From positions 682,001-746,000 of the forward strand of contig NZ_SNWM01000001.1 of the NCBI RefSeq assembly GCF_004362245.1: a stretch of DNA of 64,000 nt. Direction: 5' to 3'. Numbering within the stretch: position 1 is the first letter of the stretch; the number at the start of each line of letters is the position of its first letter. The position numbers were made by a program, and so were the translations under genes. Shown here one piece after another: positions 1 to 8,781 of this stretch. The DNA comes from Pedobacter duraquae. Lineage in GTDB: Bacteria > Bacteroidota > Bacteroidia > Sphingobacteriales > Sphingobacteriaceae. Below the pieces are notes generated by a model. That model saw nothing but the letters and a program-made list of their open reading frames with translations. It ran no database searches and had not been told where the DNA came from.

Positions 1-120
1 TTTAACGGCCTCAAAAAACTTAGCGGTAAGGCTTTTTTCTAATTCTTTTTTTGCGGCTTTTTTCTCTGCTTTTTTTTGGACTTCGGCTTTGCTATTCTTC
101 ATAATTTCGTGTTTTTGCAT
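1..120 (-). CDS. Lysine-rich small protein, partial at the window edge
   Basis: An open frame runs leftward from an ATG at 120 to the window edge without a stop, giving 40 residues. They are dominated by Lys, Ala and Glu (a KKAEKKAAKKELEK stretch), which predicts a charged amphipathic helix. A second Met at residue 7 (position 102) is an equally good start. The 3' end lies outside the window, so family and length cannot be judged. It is divergent from yajQ, with about 145 bases between them. I do not recognise the family and assign no function; a nucleic-acid-associated protein is possible from composition alone. Confidence 0.55.
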   Translation of the reverse strand, partial: MQKHEIMKNSKAEVQKKAEKKAAKKELEKSLTAKFFEAVK

Positions 121-215
121 CAAATGATCCTGCTCCCCGATTAAGTCTAACCAAGGTAAAAATTGGTTTTCTTAAATTTACGGACATGGGGTGTTTAAAG
201 GATATTTTTTGTTGA

Positions 216-248
216 TTTGTATTATTATTTAAATCTAATCTATTTTTC
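216..248 (+). promoter_or_regulatory. Predicted Bacteroidota-type promoter of yajQ
   Basis: TTTG at 216-219 is followed after 21 bases by TATTTTTC at 241-248, one mismatch from the TAnnTTTG consensus of the Bacteroidota primary sigma factor. It lies 17 bases before the yajQ start. Prediction by pattern only. Confidence 0.35.
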
Positions 249-265
249 ATACTAAAGCTATAATC

Positions 266-757
266 ATGCCCACTTTTGATATTGTAAGTAAAGTTGACGC
301 GCAGACTTTTGATAACGCGATGAACAATGCTAAAAAGGAAATTCTAAACCGTTACGACTTTAACGGATCTAAGAGCACTATTGATCACGATAAAAAAACA
401 AATGTGATCACTATTGTGACGGAAGATGACATGCGGCTGAAAGCGATTCAAGATGCCATTATCTCCAGGATGACCAAACAGGGACTTGATTCCACAAGTC
501 TTGATTTTGGTAAAGAACAATATGCATCTGGCAATATGATCCGTAAAGAGATTTCTGTAAAAGAAGGTATTGATAAGGAAGCAGCCAAAAAGATAGTTGC
601 AAAAATTAAGGCAAGTGGATTAAAAGTACAGGCTTCCATGATGGACGATCAGGTGCGTGTACAAAGCAAGAGCATTGATGATCTTCAGGGCGTTATTGCA
701 TTGTGCAAAAAAGAGGATTTTGGTCAGCCCTTGCAGTTCATAAATATGCGTAACTAA
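266..757 (+). CDS. yajQ: YajQ family nucleotide-binding protein
   Basis: The 163-residue product matches the YajQ/UPF0234 family over its full length: it opens with MPTFDIVSKVD, contains the KSTID and KEISVKEGI segments, and ends with the typical DFGQPLQFINMRN. Family members fold as two ferredoxin-like domains and bind nucleotides; in some proteobacteria a homologue binds cyclic di-GMP and acts with a transcription regulator. Whether the Bacteroidota protein does so is unknown. The stop overlaps the start of the next acetyltransferase gene by one base (TAATG), so the two are probably co-translated. Confidence 0.93.
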   Translation: MPTFDIVSKVDAQTFDNAMNNAKKEILNRYDFNGSKSTIDHDKKTNVITIVTEDDMRLKAIQDAIISRMTKQGLDSTSLDFGKEQYASGNMIRKEISVKEGIDKEAAKKIVAKIKASGLKVQASMMDDQVRVQSKSIDDLQGVIALCKKEDFGQPLQFINMRN

Positions 758-1191
758 TGGAAATACTGGAGCATGGATTCATATATTCTGATGATGTAAA
801 CAGACTTGATCTTATTGCAATACACCGATTTCTAAGTCAGGAATCATACTGGGCAAAGGGAATTCCACTGCAAATTGTTGAACGATCTCTCTCCAATTCC
901 CTTTGTTTTGGTATTTACAAGGAGGCGCGCCAGGTCGGTTTTGCACGTTGGATCACAGATAAGGCGACCTTTGGGTACCTTGCTGATGTGTATGTAGAAG
1001 CAGAATTCAGAGGATTGGGGCTTTCCAAGAAACTGATTTCCCTTATGCTCTTTCACAAAGATTTGCAAGGCTTGCGCAGATATATGTTGGCGACCAGGGA
1101 TGCCCATGAACTATACAGTCAATATGGATTTAAACAACTTGAAAATCCCGACAATCTGATGGCGGTTGTCATTAAAGATGCATACCTCTAA
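757..1191 (+). CDS. GNAT family N-acetyltransferase
   Basis: This 144-residue protein has the GNAT acetyl-CoA-binding pattern: strand FGYLADVYVEAEFRG followed by the loop RGLGLSKKLI (variant of Q/RxxGxG/A) at about residues 86-98, then the late YSQYGFKQLE motif. It resembles small stand-alone cytoplasmic acetyltransferases; the acceptor cannot be read from sequence. The start overlaps the yajQ stop by one base, indicating translational coupling. It converges tail to tail with the 436-residue gene on the other strand, with no spacer. Confidence 0.85.
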   Translation: MEILEHGFIYSDDVNRLDLIAIHRFLSQESYWAKGIPLQIVERSLSNSLCFGIYKEARQVGFARWITDKATFGYLADVYVEAEFRGLGLSKKLISLMLFHKDLQGLRRYMLATRDAHELYSQYGFKQLENPDNLMAVVIKDAYL

Positions 1192-2502
1192 CTAAACTGT
1201 CTTAACATCAGCCTCGCTGTAGTCTCTGATATCAGCAATATATCCATTGATAATCAGAAAATCGAACAGCGGTTTCGCGTCAGGTGTAACAGGCATATTT
1301 GCCGTCGTAATTACCTGATGTGATTTTTTATCAAGGAAGGGATAGGCAAAAAGTTTGACGTTTTTACTGAACATATCACTTACATAGGTAAGCAGCATAC
1401 TGCTGTAGTTTTCTCCAAAATTACTTGAATTAAATACAAACTTCAAGTTATTGATGTTAGTGGATATCCCAACACTTTTCGGCTTACAGCGATCAAGATA
1501 TTTCGCCAGTTTATTATGACGTGCAAAATTGGAAACAATAACGAGGTTACCTGTTGCGCACATATCGGCTGCGCGTTTAGCAACTGCGTGCAGATCGATT
1601 TCCTTATCGTCTTCGTCGGGTGTTAGCACATTAGAAAGCAAAACTTCGATCAGGACACTTAGATTATCTTCCTGAACGTGTTCAGTACGCACAAACTGGT
1701 CTACTGCCTTATTGAGCATACTGAAGTTAGGATTCGATTTCTGAGCATACTTAGTCCGCAGAATCATAATATCCTTTTTATAAAGCAAATCTTTTGGAAG
1801 AACAGGCTGTCCATCTGCATTGAATATCGCTGCACTTGAAAAGTCCTTAACAATCAGATAGAGGTTCAAAAGTATGTTATTAATATTTGTAAAGGCAGGC
1901 CCATTTACGGAAATCAGATCTATCTCGACCGAACCAACTGTCAGATTATCCGCCAATGACTCAATCATGGTTTTCGGATCCTGGTTATAGTAAAAAGCTG
2001 CGTAAACTAGGTTAACACCGATGATCCCTAAAACATTCTGCTGTAAAGCTGCATCGGTATCAAGTAAACGTACGTGAAAAAATATTTCGTTTGGTTCGCC
2101 AGCCGGTTCTGATTGAAACTGAATCCCTATCCATCCGTGTGGATCATTGGACTTATTGTAGTTTAATGTAGTAACTGTATCTGCAAAGGCAAAGAAAGTA
2201 CGCGAATCATACTTCTCTCCAGAGAGCCTTTCTTTAAGAAGGCCGAATTCATGATTCAGCATTTTTTTAAGTCGGGATTGACTTACATACCGTCCTGTTT
2301 CCTCCGCACCATAGATAGCGTCACTAAAAGTCATGTCGTAAGCAGACATTGTTTTCGCCACGGTCCCCGAAGCAGCACCTGCAGTAAAAAAGTTTCTTGC
2401 AACCTCCTGACCAGCACCGATTTCAGCAAATGTGCCATATATCTTCGGATTTAAATTGATCTTTAATGCTTTACGCTTGGTATCCAGAATTTCTCTTTCC
2501 AT
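1192..2502 (-). CDS. Conserved cytoplasmic protein of unknown function (436 aa)
   Basis: The protein opens with MEREILDTKRKALKINLNPK and has the striking early segment YGTFAEIGAGQEVARNFF. It has no signal peptide, no TonB box and no predicted membrane helices, and is mixed alpha/beta in appearance. From memory, close homologues occur across Bacteroidota and some other phyla and are often labelled TonB-dependent receptor or nicotinate-nucleotide adenylyltransferase; nothing in this sequence supports either label. The GAGQE segment could be a nucleotide-binding loop, but I see no complete Walker or Rossmann motif. It is divergent from the ABC ATPase gene, with about 60 bases between the starts. 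Confidence 0.85.
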   Translation of the reverse strand: MEREILDTKRKALKINLNPKIYGTFAEIGAGQEVARNFFTAGAASGTVAKTMSAYDMTFSDAIYGAEETGRYVSQSRLKKMLNHEFGLLKERLSGEKYDSRTFFAFADTVTTLNYNKSNDPHGWIGIQFQSEPAGEPNEIFFHVRLLDTDAALQQNVLGIIGVNLVYAAFYYNQDPKTMIESLADNLTVGSVEIDLISVNGPAFTNINNILLNLYLIVKDFSSAAIFNADGQPVLPKDLLYKKDIMILRTKYAQKSNPNFSMLNKAVDQFVRTEHVQEDNLSVLIEVLLSNVLTPDEDDKEIDLHAVAKRAADMCATGNLVIVSNFARHNKLAKYLDRCKPKSVGISTNINNLKFVFNSSNFGENYSSMLLTYVSDMFSKNVKLFAYPFLDKKSHQVITTANMPVTPDAKPLFDFLIINGYIADIRDYSEADVKTV

Positions 2503-2563
2503 GGTACAAAAATAAGGAAAAAGGGGGATTTTGAACGATAAAAATCCCTATCTTGGTAATGAG

Positions 2564-4282
2564 ATGTTAAATGTAACCAATCTAAATATAGCTTTCCATA
2601 ACCAGGAAGACAATTCGTGGCTGCAAGCTGTTCAAGATATCAGTTTTAAAATAGAGCCTGGAAAGATACTGGGAATCGTAGGAGAATCCGGATCAGGCAA
2701 GTCGGTCACCTCTTTTTCGATCATGAGACTTCATGATCCTGCAAATTCGAAAATCAGTGGAGAGATTACTTTTAATGAAATCAATTTACTTGATGTTTCA
2801 GCGACAACGATGAGATCATACCGCGGAAACAGGATCGCGATGATTTTCCAGGAACCAATGACTTCACTCAATCCTGTCTTCACGTGTGGATTTCAAGTCC
2901 TTGAGGCCATTGTACTGCATCAGAAACTAGATAAAAAGACGGCTAAACAGATGACATTAGCGTTGTTTAAAGAGGTGCAACTACCGAGGCCGGATTATAT
3001 CTTTGATAGCTATCCTCACCAACTTTCTGGTGGACAAAAGCAGCGTGTAATGATTGCAATGGCGCTAAGTTGTAATCCCGAATTGCTGATTGCCGACGAG
3101 CCTACTACTGCGCTGGACGTGACAGTCCAAAAGACTATTCTAGAATTGCTCTTAAAGATCAGGAAAGAAAGGCATATGGCGATGATCTTTATATCGCATG
3201 ATCTTGGGGTAATCAGCGAGATTGCAGACGACATTGCTGTGATGTATAACGGGCAGATTGTTGAGCAGGGACCATCTTCAGCGATTTTTAAGGATGCACA
3301 ACACCCTTATACTAAGGGCTTATTAGCGTGCCGACCAGCACCAGAGCGGTTACTTAAAAAGCTTCCTGTAGTAGCAGATTTCCTAAGCGGGAATAGTGCA
3401 GTAAATAGTGCTCACCTGGAAAAAAGCAACACATATACCCCTGAAGAAATCACGACACGCAGAAGTAGTTTATATAACCAGCCACCTTTGCTTGAAGTGA
3501 GGAATTTATGCACGTGGTTTCCCATAAAAAAAGGATTTTTTGGTACTGCAAAATCATTTGTCAAAGCTGTTGATGATGTTAGCTTTGATGTTTTTCCAGG
3601 TGAAACACTGGGTCTTGTGGGTGAATCGGGTTGCGGAAAGACCACCTTAGGACGGAGCCTGCTACGGTTAACAGAACCTAGTTCTGGGACCATTTTATTC
3701 AACAAGGTTCCCATCCTCGACTTAGGCGGGTCAGCAATGCAGTCAATACGAAAAGACGTGCAATTGATATTTCAGGATCCCTATTCTGCACTTAATCCAA
3801 GAATGACCATTGGCAATGCCCTATTGGAGCCTTTGGCTGTGCACGGTATTTTTGACAGTATTTCGGATAGAAAAGAACATATCATTGGGCTGTTAAAGAA
3901 GGTAGATCTCAAGGCAGACCATTTTAACCGTTACCCGCATGAGTTTTCTGGTGGACAAAGACAGCGGATAGTAATTGCCCGCGCTTTAGCTTTACAACCC
4001 AAATTCATAATCTGCGACGAATCTGTATCAGCGCTGGATGTTTCAGTACAAGCGCAAGTGCTTAACTTACTCAGAGATCTACAGCAGGAATTTGGACTCA
4101 CTTACATCTTTATATCACACGATTTGGCGGTAGTAAAACATATTTCTGACCGCATGATTGTAATGAACAGGGGCAAAATAGAAGAATCTGGCTTTCCAGA
4201 AGACATCTATCATAACCCGCAAACGGCTTACACAAAAAAGCTAATTGCTGCTATTCCCGGTGCTCAAAGAATAAATTTGTAA
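2564..4282 (+). CDS. Fused oligopeptide/dipeptide ABC transporter ATPase (DppD-DppF type)
   Basis: Two complete ABC ATPase domains lie in one chain. The first has Walker A GESGSGKS and signature LSGGQKQR; the second has Walker A GESGCGKT and signature FSGGQRQR. Each has a Walker B region (LLIADEPTTALD; FIICDESVSALD) and an ISHDL switch His. After the first domain comes the HPYTKGLL segment typical of oligopeptide/nickel ABC ATPases. It would power import of peptides through a permease; no permease or binding protein is encoded nearby. Start: I prefer ATG 2564 (MLNVTNLNIAF, the usual domain start) over the in-frame TTG at 2531, whose G-run lies too close to act as a good ribosome site. Confidence 0.92.
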   Translation: MLNVTNLNIAFHNQEDNSWLQAVQDISFKIEPGKILGIVGESGSGKSVTSFSIMRLHDPANSKISGEITFNEINLLDVSATTMRSYRGNRIAMIFQEPMTSLNPVFTCGFQVLEAIVLHQKLDKKTAKQMTLALFKEVQLPRPDYIFDSYPHQLSGGQKQRVMIAMALSCNPELLIADEPTTALDVTVQKTILELLLKIRKERHMAMIFISHDLGVISEIADDIAVMYNGQIVEQGPSSAIFKDAQHPYTKGLLACRPAPERLLKKLPVVADFLSGNSAVNSAHLEKSNTYTPEEITTRRSSLYNQPPLLEVRNLCTWFPIKKGFFGTAKSFVKAVDDVSFDVFPGETLGLVGESGCGKTTLGRSLLRLTEPSSGTILFNKVPILDLGGSAMQSIRKDVQLIFQDPYSALNPRMTIGNALLEPLAVHGIFDSISDRKEHIIGLLKKVDLKADHFNRYPHEFSGGQRQRIVIARALALQPKFIICDESVSALDVSVQAQVLNLLRDLQQEFGLTYIFISHDLAVVKHISDRMIVMNRGKIEESGFPEDIYHNPQTAYTKKLIAAIPGAQRINL

Positions 4283-4343
4283 ACAACAAAGGACGCGAAA
4301 CCGTTGCAAAAGTGTTACCTTCGGGCTGATACACCCATATACT

Positions 4344-6476
4344 ATGGCAAAAAATAAATCTTCACATTTAAAGCAGGTCTTAACCCAGCTGATTAGTGAT
4401 GTCTTAGATAAGCATAAAAAAAAGGCTTTAAATTACAAACAAGTTTCAGCCGAATTAAATATCAGTGACGCAGACTCCAAGCAAACCATTCTGGACGTTC
4501 TGAAAGAGCAATCACAAAAGGGGCTTTTTGAAGAACCTGAGAAAGGAAAATTCCGTTTAAAGGACCTGAAAACTTTCATCACAGGAAAAGTGGATATGAC
4601 AGCAGACGGTGCTGCTTTCATCATTCCTGATGACGAATTTGAAAAGGATGTCTTTGTTTCTGCACGTAAGTTACACAATGCCCTCCATGGCGATAAGGTT
4701 AAGGTCTACATTTATGCAAAGAAAAGCGGCAAAAAAAATGAGGGTGAGGTTATCGAGATTATTGAGCGTTTAAAAACAGACTTTATCGGAGTTATTAAGA
4801 TTTCGGAGCGCTTTGCGTTTGTGAATATAGATGACAAGAAGATGCTTCATGATATATTCGTTCCTTTATCTGATTTGAATGGTGCTAAGAACGGCCAAAA
4901 GGTTCAGGTTGGAATAACAGACTGGCCTGAAGGCGCAAAAAATCCGATAGGAAAAATTCTGCATATCCTCGGAGAACAGGGAGAGAATGACACGGAAATG
5001 AATGCAATCCTGGCACAATACGGGTTCCCATTACAATTCCCTCCAGAAGTCGAAAATGAAGCTAATGCGATTCCTGAAACGATTTCAGAAGCTGAACTTA
5101 CCGGACGTAAAGATTTCAGGAACACAACTACCTTTACAATAGATCCAGCTGACGCCAAGGACTTCGATGATGCAATATCTTTCAAGAAATTAGAAAATGG
5201 AAATTTCGAAATTGGTGTACACATCGCCGATGTATCTCATTATGTAATTCCTAATTCTCCGCTCGACAAAGAAGCTTATTCCAGGGCAACATCTGTTTAC
5301 CTTGTTGATCGTGTAATTCCTATGCTACCCGAGCGCTTGAGCAATGGTGTCTGCTCCTTACGACCTCACGAAGACAAATTATGTTTTGCAGCGGTATTTG
5401 AAATTGATGAAGAAGCCAATATTAAAAACGAGTGGTTTGGACGTACAGTAATCCATTCTGACAGGCGGTTTTCTTATGAAGAGGCTCAGGAAGTAATAGA
5501 AAACAAGAGTGGCGACTATGCAGAAGAATTATTAAAGTTAAATGAACTTGCTTACATTCTTCGCGACAGGAAATTCAAGAATGGCGCTATTAGTTTTGAG
5601 AGCACGGAGGTGAAATTTCAGCTTAACGAGCACGGTAAGCCTATTGGCGTATATGTTAAGGAACGCAAAGATGCGCATAAACTCATCGAAGATTTCATGC
5701 TGCTGGCGAATAAAAAAGTAGCGGAATTTGTAGCCAAAAAAGGAAAAGGTAAACAAAAATACACTTTCGTTTACCGTTCGCACGATTCACCGAATCTTGA
5801 GAACCTGGGTAATTTTGCTTTATTTGCAGCTCGCTTTGGCTACAAGATAAATATGAAAACTGATAAGGAAATTGCTAAATCGCTTAATTTTCTTATGGAA
5901 GATGTAGAGGGGAAAAAGGAACAGAACGTCCTTACACAGCTTGCTATCCGATCGATGGCTAAAGCAGTGTACACTACTAAAAAAACCAGTCATTATGGCC
6001 TTGCGTTTGACCACTACACACACTTTACCTCCCCTATCCGCAGATATCCGGACGTAATGGTACACAGGTTACTCGCATCCTATTTGAATAACGAAAAATC
6101 CGCAAACGAAGAAAAATACGAAATTGCATCTTCTCATTCCTCTGCTATGGAAAAGCGTGCTGCAGATGCAGAGCGTGCTTCTATCAAATATAAACAAGTG
6201 GAGTATCTGGAAGAAAATGTAGGGAATATCTTTATGGGTATTATTTCTGGTGTTACTGAATGGGGTATGTATGTAGAGCTGATAGAGAACAAATGCGAAG
6301 GTATGATTAGGCTTCGCGATATTGCTGACGATTTTTATGTGCTTGATGAGAAAAATTACTGTATTATCGGACAGCGTAAGAAGAAGAAGTATCAACTCGG
6401 TGATGAGGTTAAAGTTAAAGTTAAAAAAGTTGATTTGTCTAAACGACAAATAGATTTCTCTTTAGTGCAAGATTAA
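4344..6476 (+). CDS. rnr: Ribonuclease R
   Basis: The 710-residue product is an RNB-family 3'-5' exoribonuclease that degrades structured RNA. Order of domains: an N-terminal winged-helix-like segment (residues 1-80), cold-shock OB domains (about 85-230), the RNB catalytic domain with the metal-binding Asp cluster DPADAKDFDDA near residue 270, the HYTHFTSPIRRYPD motif near 560, and a C-terminal S1 domain (from about 625) ending in a lysine-rich stretch. Length and order fit RNase R rather than RNase II. It is followed after 29 bases by the prenyl synthase on the same strand. Confidence 0.95.
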   Translation: MAKNKSSHLKQVLTQLISDVLDKHKKKALNYKQVSAELNISDADSKQTILDVLKEQSQKGLFEEPEKGKFRLKDLKTFITGKVDMTADGAAFIIPDDEFEKDVFVSARKLHNALHGDKVKVYIYAKKSGKKNEGEVIEIIERLKTDFIGVIKISERFAFVNIDDKKMLHDIFVPLSDLNGAKNGQKVQVGITDWPEGAKNPIGKILHILGEQGENDTEMNAILAQYGFPLQFPPEVENEANAIPETISEAELTGRKDFRNTTTFTIDPADAKDFDDAISFKKLENGNFEIGVHIADVSHYVIPNSPLDKEAYSRATSVYLVDRVIPMLPERLSNGVCSLRPHEDKLCFAAVFEIDEEANIKNEWFGRTVIHSDRRFSYEEAQEVIENKSGDYAEELLKLNELAYILRDRKFKNGAISFESTEVKFQLNEHGKPIGVYVKERKDAHKLIEDFMLLANKKVAEFVAKKGKGKQKYTFVYRSHDSPNLENLGNFALFAARFGYKINMKTDKEIAKSLNFLMEDVEGKKEQNVLTQLAIRSMAKAVYTTKKTSHYGLAFDHYTHFTSPIRRYPDVMVHRLLASYLNNEKSANEEKYEIASSHSSAMEKRAADAERASIKYKQVEYLEENVGNIFMGIISGVTEWGMYVELIENKCEGMIRLRDIADDFYVLDEKNYCIIGQRKKKKYQLGDEVKVKVKKVDLSKRQIDFSLVQD

Positions 6477-6505
6477 TTAACTAAAGAAAAAAAAGCAAAG
6501 ATTAC

Positions 6506-7474
6506 ATGTACACTATACCAGAACTGCAAAAACTCATAGAACAAGCAATTCCAGCAATTGAATATCCTTCACATCCAAAAAACCTATACGATCCGATCAC
6601 TTATATCATGAACCTTGGGGGCAAGAGATTACGTCCTGCATTAGTACTTATAGCTACGGATCTATTTAGCGGAGATGTTAACGCCGCAATGCCTGCAGCG
6701 CTTGCGATAGAAACCTTTCACAATTTCACATTGATACATGATGATATTATGGATAATGCACCATTACGTCGTGGAAAACAAACCGTACATGAAAAATGGG
6801 GCGTTAACAATGCAATATTGAGTGGAGATGTGATGATGGTAGAAGCAAATAAGCAACTTGCACAGGTCAATACAGGTGTTTTAAAGGATGTTCTCAATAC
6901 GTTCAACACTACAGCCCAGGGCGTATGCGAAGGTCAGCAACTGGACATGGAATTCGAAACGAGAAATGACGTAAGCATATTGGAATACATAAATATGATC
7001 CGGCTAAAAACAGCTGTTCTAGTTGGCGGTGCGATGAAGCTTGGTGCGATTATTTCTGAAGTTAGCCCGGAGCAAGCGGAGTTGATCTACGATTTTGGCG
7101 AAAATCTGGGCATAGCATTTCAACTTCAGGACGACATTCTAGATGTTTACGGTGACCCTGAAAAATTCGGTAAGCAAGTAGGTGGGGATATTATAGCGAA
7201 TAAAAAAACATTCTTATTGCTCAATCTTCAGCAAGCCGTTAGTAAAGCGGATGAGCAATCACTTCTAGATCAATCTACAAATAACAATCTGGATCAAAAG
7301 ATTGCTAAAATCACAGCACTTTACGAAAAATACGATATCAGGGGATTAGCTACAAAAGAGATGACGGCCTACCTGGACAAAGCATTCGATGCTTTAGCTA
7401 GGATAGCCGTGGAGAAGCACAGAAAAGAACAGTTAATTCAGCTTTCAAAAGAGTTAATGAACAGGGAAACGTAG
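6506..7474 (+). CDS. Polyprenyl diphosphate synthase (trans-isoprenyl)
   Basis: The 322-residue protein carries both aspartate-rich motifs of trans-prenyltransferases: DDIMD followed by RRG (first, at about residue 79) and DDILDVYGD (second, near 211), plus the GGKRLRP substrate loop at 33. It condenses isopentenyl diphosphate onto an allylic primer in the cytoplasm. Phe occupies the fifth position before the first DDxxD, and there is no two-residue insertion in that motif; in characterised enzymes a bulky aromatic residue here limits the chain to about C15-C20, whereas long-chain enzymes carry Ala. I infer a short-chain product, though annotation as octaprenyl synthase is likely in databases. 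Confidence 0.92.
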   Translation: MYTIPELQKLIEQAIPAIEYPSHPKNLYDPITYIMNLGGKRLRPALVLIATDLFSGDVNAAMPAALAIETFHNFTLIHDDIMDNAPLRRGKQTVHEKWGVNNAILSGDVMMVEANKQLAQVNTGVLKDVLNTFNTTAQGVCEGQQLDMEFETRNDVSILEYINMIRLKTAVLVGGAMKLGAIISEVSPEQAELIYDFGENLGIAFQLQDDILDVYGDPEKFGKQVGGDIIANKKTFLLLNLQQAVSKADEQSLLDQSTNNNLDQKIAKITALYEKYDIRGLATKEMTAYLDKAFDALARIAVEKHRKEQLIQLSKELMNRET

Positions 7475-7875
7475 TAGCAGTTTACTCAGCCAATACTTAT
7501 CGGAAGGCTTAAGTATGGTATATAAATTCGTGAATTTCTGTCCAATTATTTCCACATTTTTTTCCCCATAAAGGGAGTTTTTGCCAAAATGAGTTTTTTG
7601 TTTGCGGCGAAGAAAATGTGTTAATTATCTTATTTTATTACATTTTTATTTGAGAATTTCTTGTAGCCCGTACAGACCATATTACCTAAAAGTGTGTTTT
7701 AGCAATTTCAACCGGTAACAGAACAATTTCTAAACCTGTTTTTTTCATCGAAGCAGATTTTTTATCACTGAAACTTGAGCATCTAAAATACTTCGGTACT
7801 GCTATCCGTAATTACACATAACGGCCGGATCTTATTGGAGTAATAATTGCATTAGTACAACCTATAACCCATACT
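7475..7875. other. 401-base intergenic region, no gene seen
   Basis: Between the prenyl synthase and the XRE regulator. It is AT-rich and has stops in all frames. I see only a short palindrome (AAATTC-GT-GAATTT near 7524-7537) and poly-T tracts, no tRNA-like fold and no terminator with a GC-rich stem. It probably holds the promoter and leader of the downstream regulator. Confidence 0.5.
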
Positions 7876-8694
7876 ATGCAAGAGATACTGTCAAAGAAAG
7901 ATATAGGCGAGCGAATTAAAAAACTGAGAATCAAGTCGGGATTATCACAGTTCTTTATTTCGGAAGTGTTACAACTGTCAAGGAGCAACTATTCCCAGAT
8001 AGAACTTGGAAATCAGTTTCCTACGTTTCATACTTTACATATTCTTGCCCGTTATTATAGTAAATCTTACGAATGGCTATTACATGGCTATCAAATCCAG
8101 GAAAGCGATAAGAAAAGTAATCCCGGGCCATTCGTTTTTCCATCCTTAGAGCAGGTGGTATTTTGCACGGCCTCGGATAATCGTCCGCAGCTTTCCATTA
8201 TTCCTGAAAATAAGCGTGAGCAGTATTTGATTGCACTAAGGGATATAGATTTTATAGAGACTCTTGACCCACTACACATTCCTTTAGACTATGGGGCCTC
8301 AAATAATGTTTATCGTGCCTTTACACTCACTGGTTTGAGCGTACCAGCAATGTTGCAGCCGAACGATATAGTAATTGGGCGGCACCTCTCTGAATTTAAA
8401 AAGTTGCTGTTAAACAATTTATATATTATAGTTACTTATGATGAGATACGCATTGCAAGGTACTTAAACATCAATAGTTCGATGGATAGTTTGGTATTCA
8501 GAAATAACAATAATAGTACAGATTTTATTGTACCTTTTACGACTATTCAGGAAATATGGGAATCACACGGCAAATTTACTACAACAATAGATCCTATAGT
8601 AAATGATATGGAATTAAATCTAAAACGATTTGAGCACACAATCAAGAAGCTTGAAAAAGAATTAAATCTGATGCGGAGTCTAAAATCCGTTTAG
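7876..8694 (+). CDS. XRE-type HTH regulator with a possible S24-like C-terminal domain
   Basis: Residues about 10-65 form a Cro/CI helix-turn-helix (IGERIKKLRIKSGLSQ..., then LSRSNYSQIELG). After a linker, residues about 140-230 read like the beta-rich S24/LexA-type domain: GLSVPAMLQPNDIVIG resembles the GDSMxPtLxxGD box, and a later IRIARYLN segment sits where the catalytic Lys strand normally is, but the Lys looks replaced by Arg. If so, self-cleavage is unlikely and the domain would serve sensing or dimerisation. The last 30 residues look like a coiled coil. It stands alone after a long upstream region and ends at a bidirectional terminator. Target genes unknown. Confidence 0.8.
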   Translation: MQEILSKKDIGERIKKLRIKSGLSQFFISEVLQLSRSNYSQIELGNQFPTFHTLHILARYYSKSYEWLLHGYQIQESDKKSNPGPFVFPSLEQVVFCTASDNRPQLSIIPENKREQYLIALRDIDFIETLDPLHIPLDYGASNNVYRAFTLTGLSVPAMLQPNDIVIGRHLSEFKKLLLNNLYIIVTYDEIRIARYLNINSSMDSLVFRNNNNSTDFIVPFTTIQEIWESHGKFTTTIDPIVNDMELNLKRFEHTIKKLEKELNLMRSLKSV

Positions 8695-8726
8695 TACGGA
8701 ACAGGGACAATAAGGTAAATTTATTA

Positions 8727-8767
8727 CATAAAAAAAGAGGACACTTATGATGTCCTCTTTTTTTATG
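8727..8767. terminator. Bidirectional intrinsic terminator between the XRE gene and rpmA
   Basis: Perfect 17-base inverted repeat: arm 8727-8743 (CATAAAAAAAGAGGACA), loop 8744-8750, arm 8751-8767. A runs on one side and T runs on the other make it work for both converging genes. Confidence 0.9.
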
Positions 8768-8781
8768 TATGTATTTGCAAA

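Noticed and set aside
1192..2502. TonB-dependent receptor annotation
   Set aside because: No signal peptide, plug, barrel or TonB box is visible, so I do not use that label.
2531..2563. TTG start for the ABC ATPase gene with a preceding G run
   Set aside because: The G run is only 3-4 bases from the TTG, and the ABC domain begins at the downstream ATG 2564.
6069..6449. 126-residue minus-strand frame inside rnr
   Set aside because: Lies fully within the well-supported RNase R frame and has a composition typical of antisense translation (Ile/Phe/His/Asn-rich).
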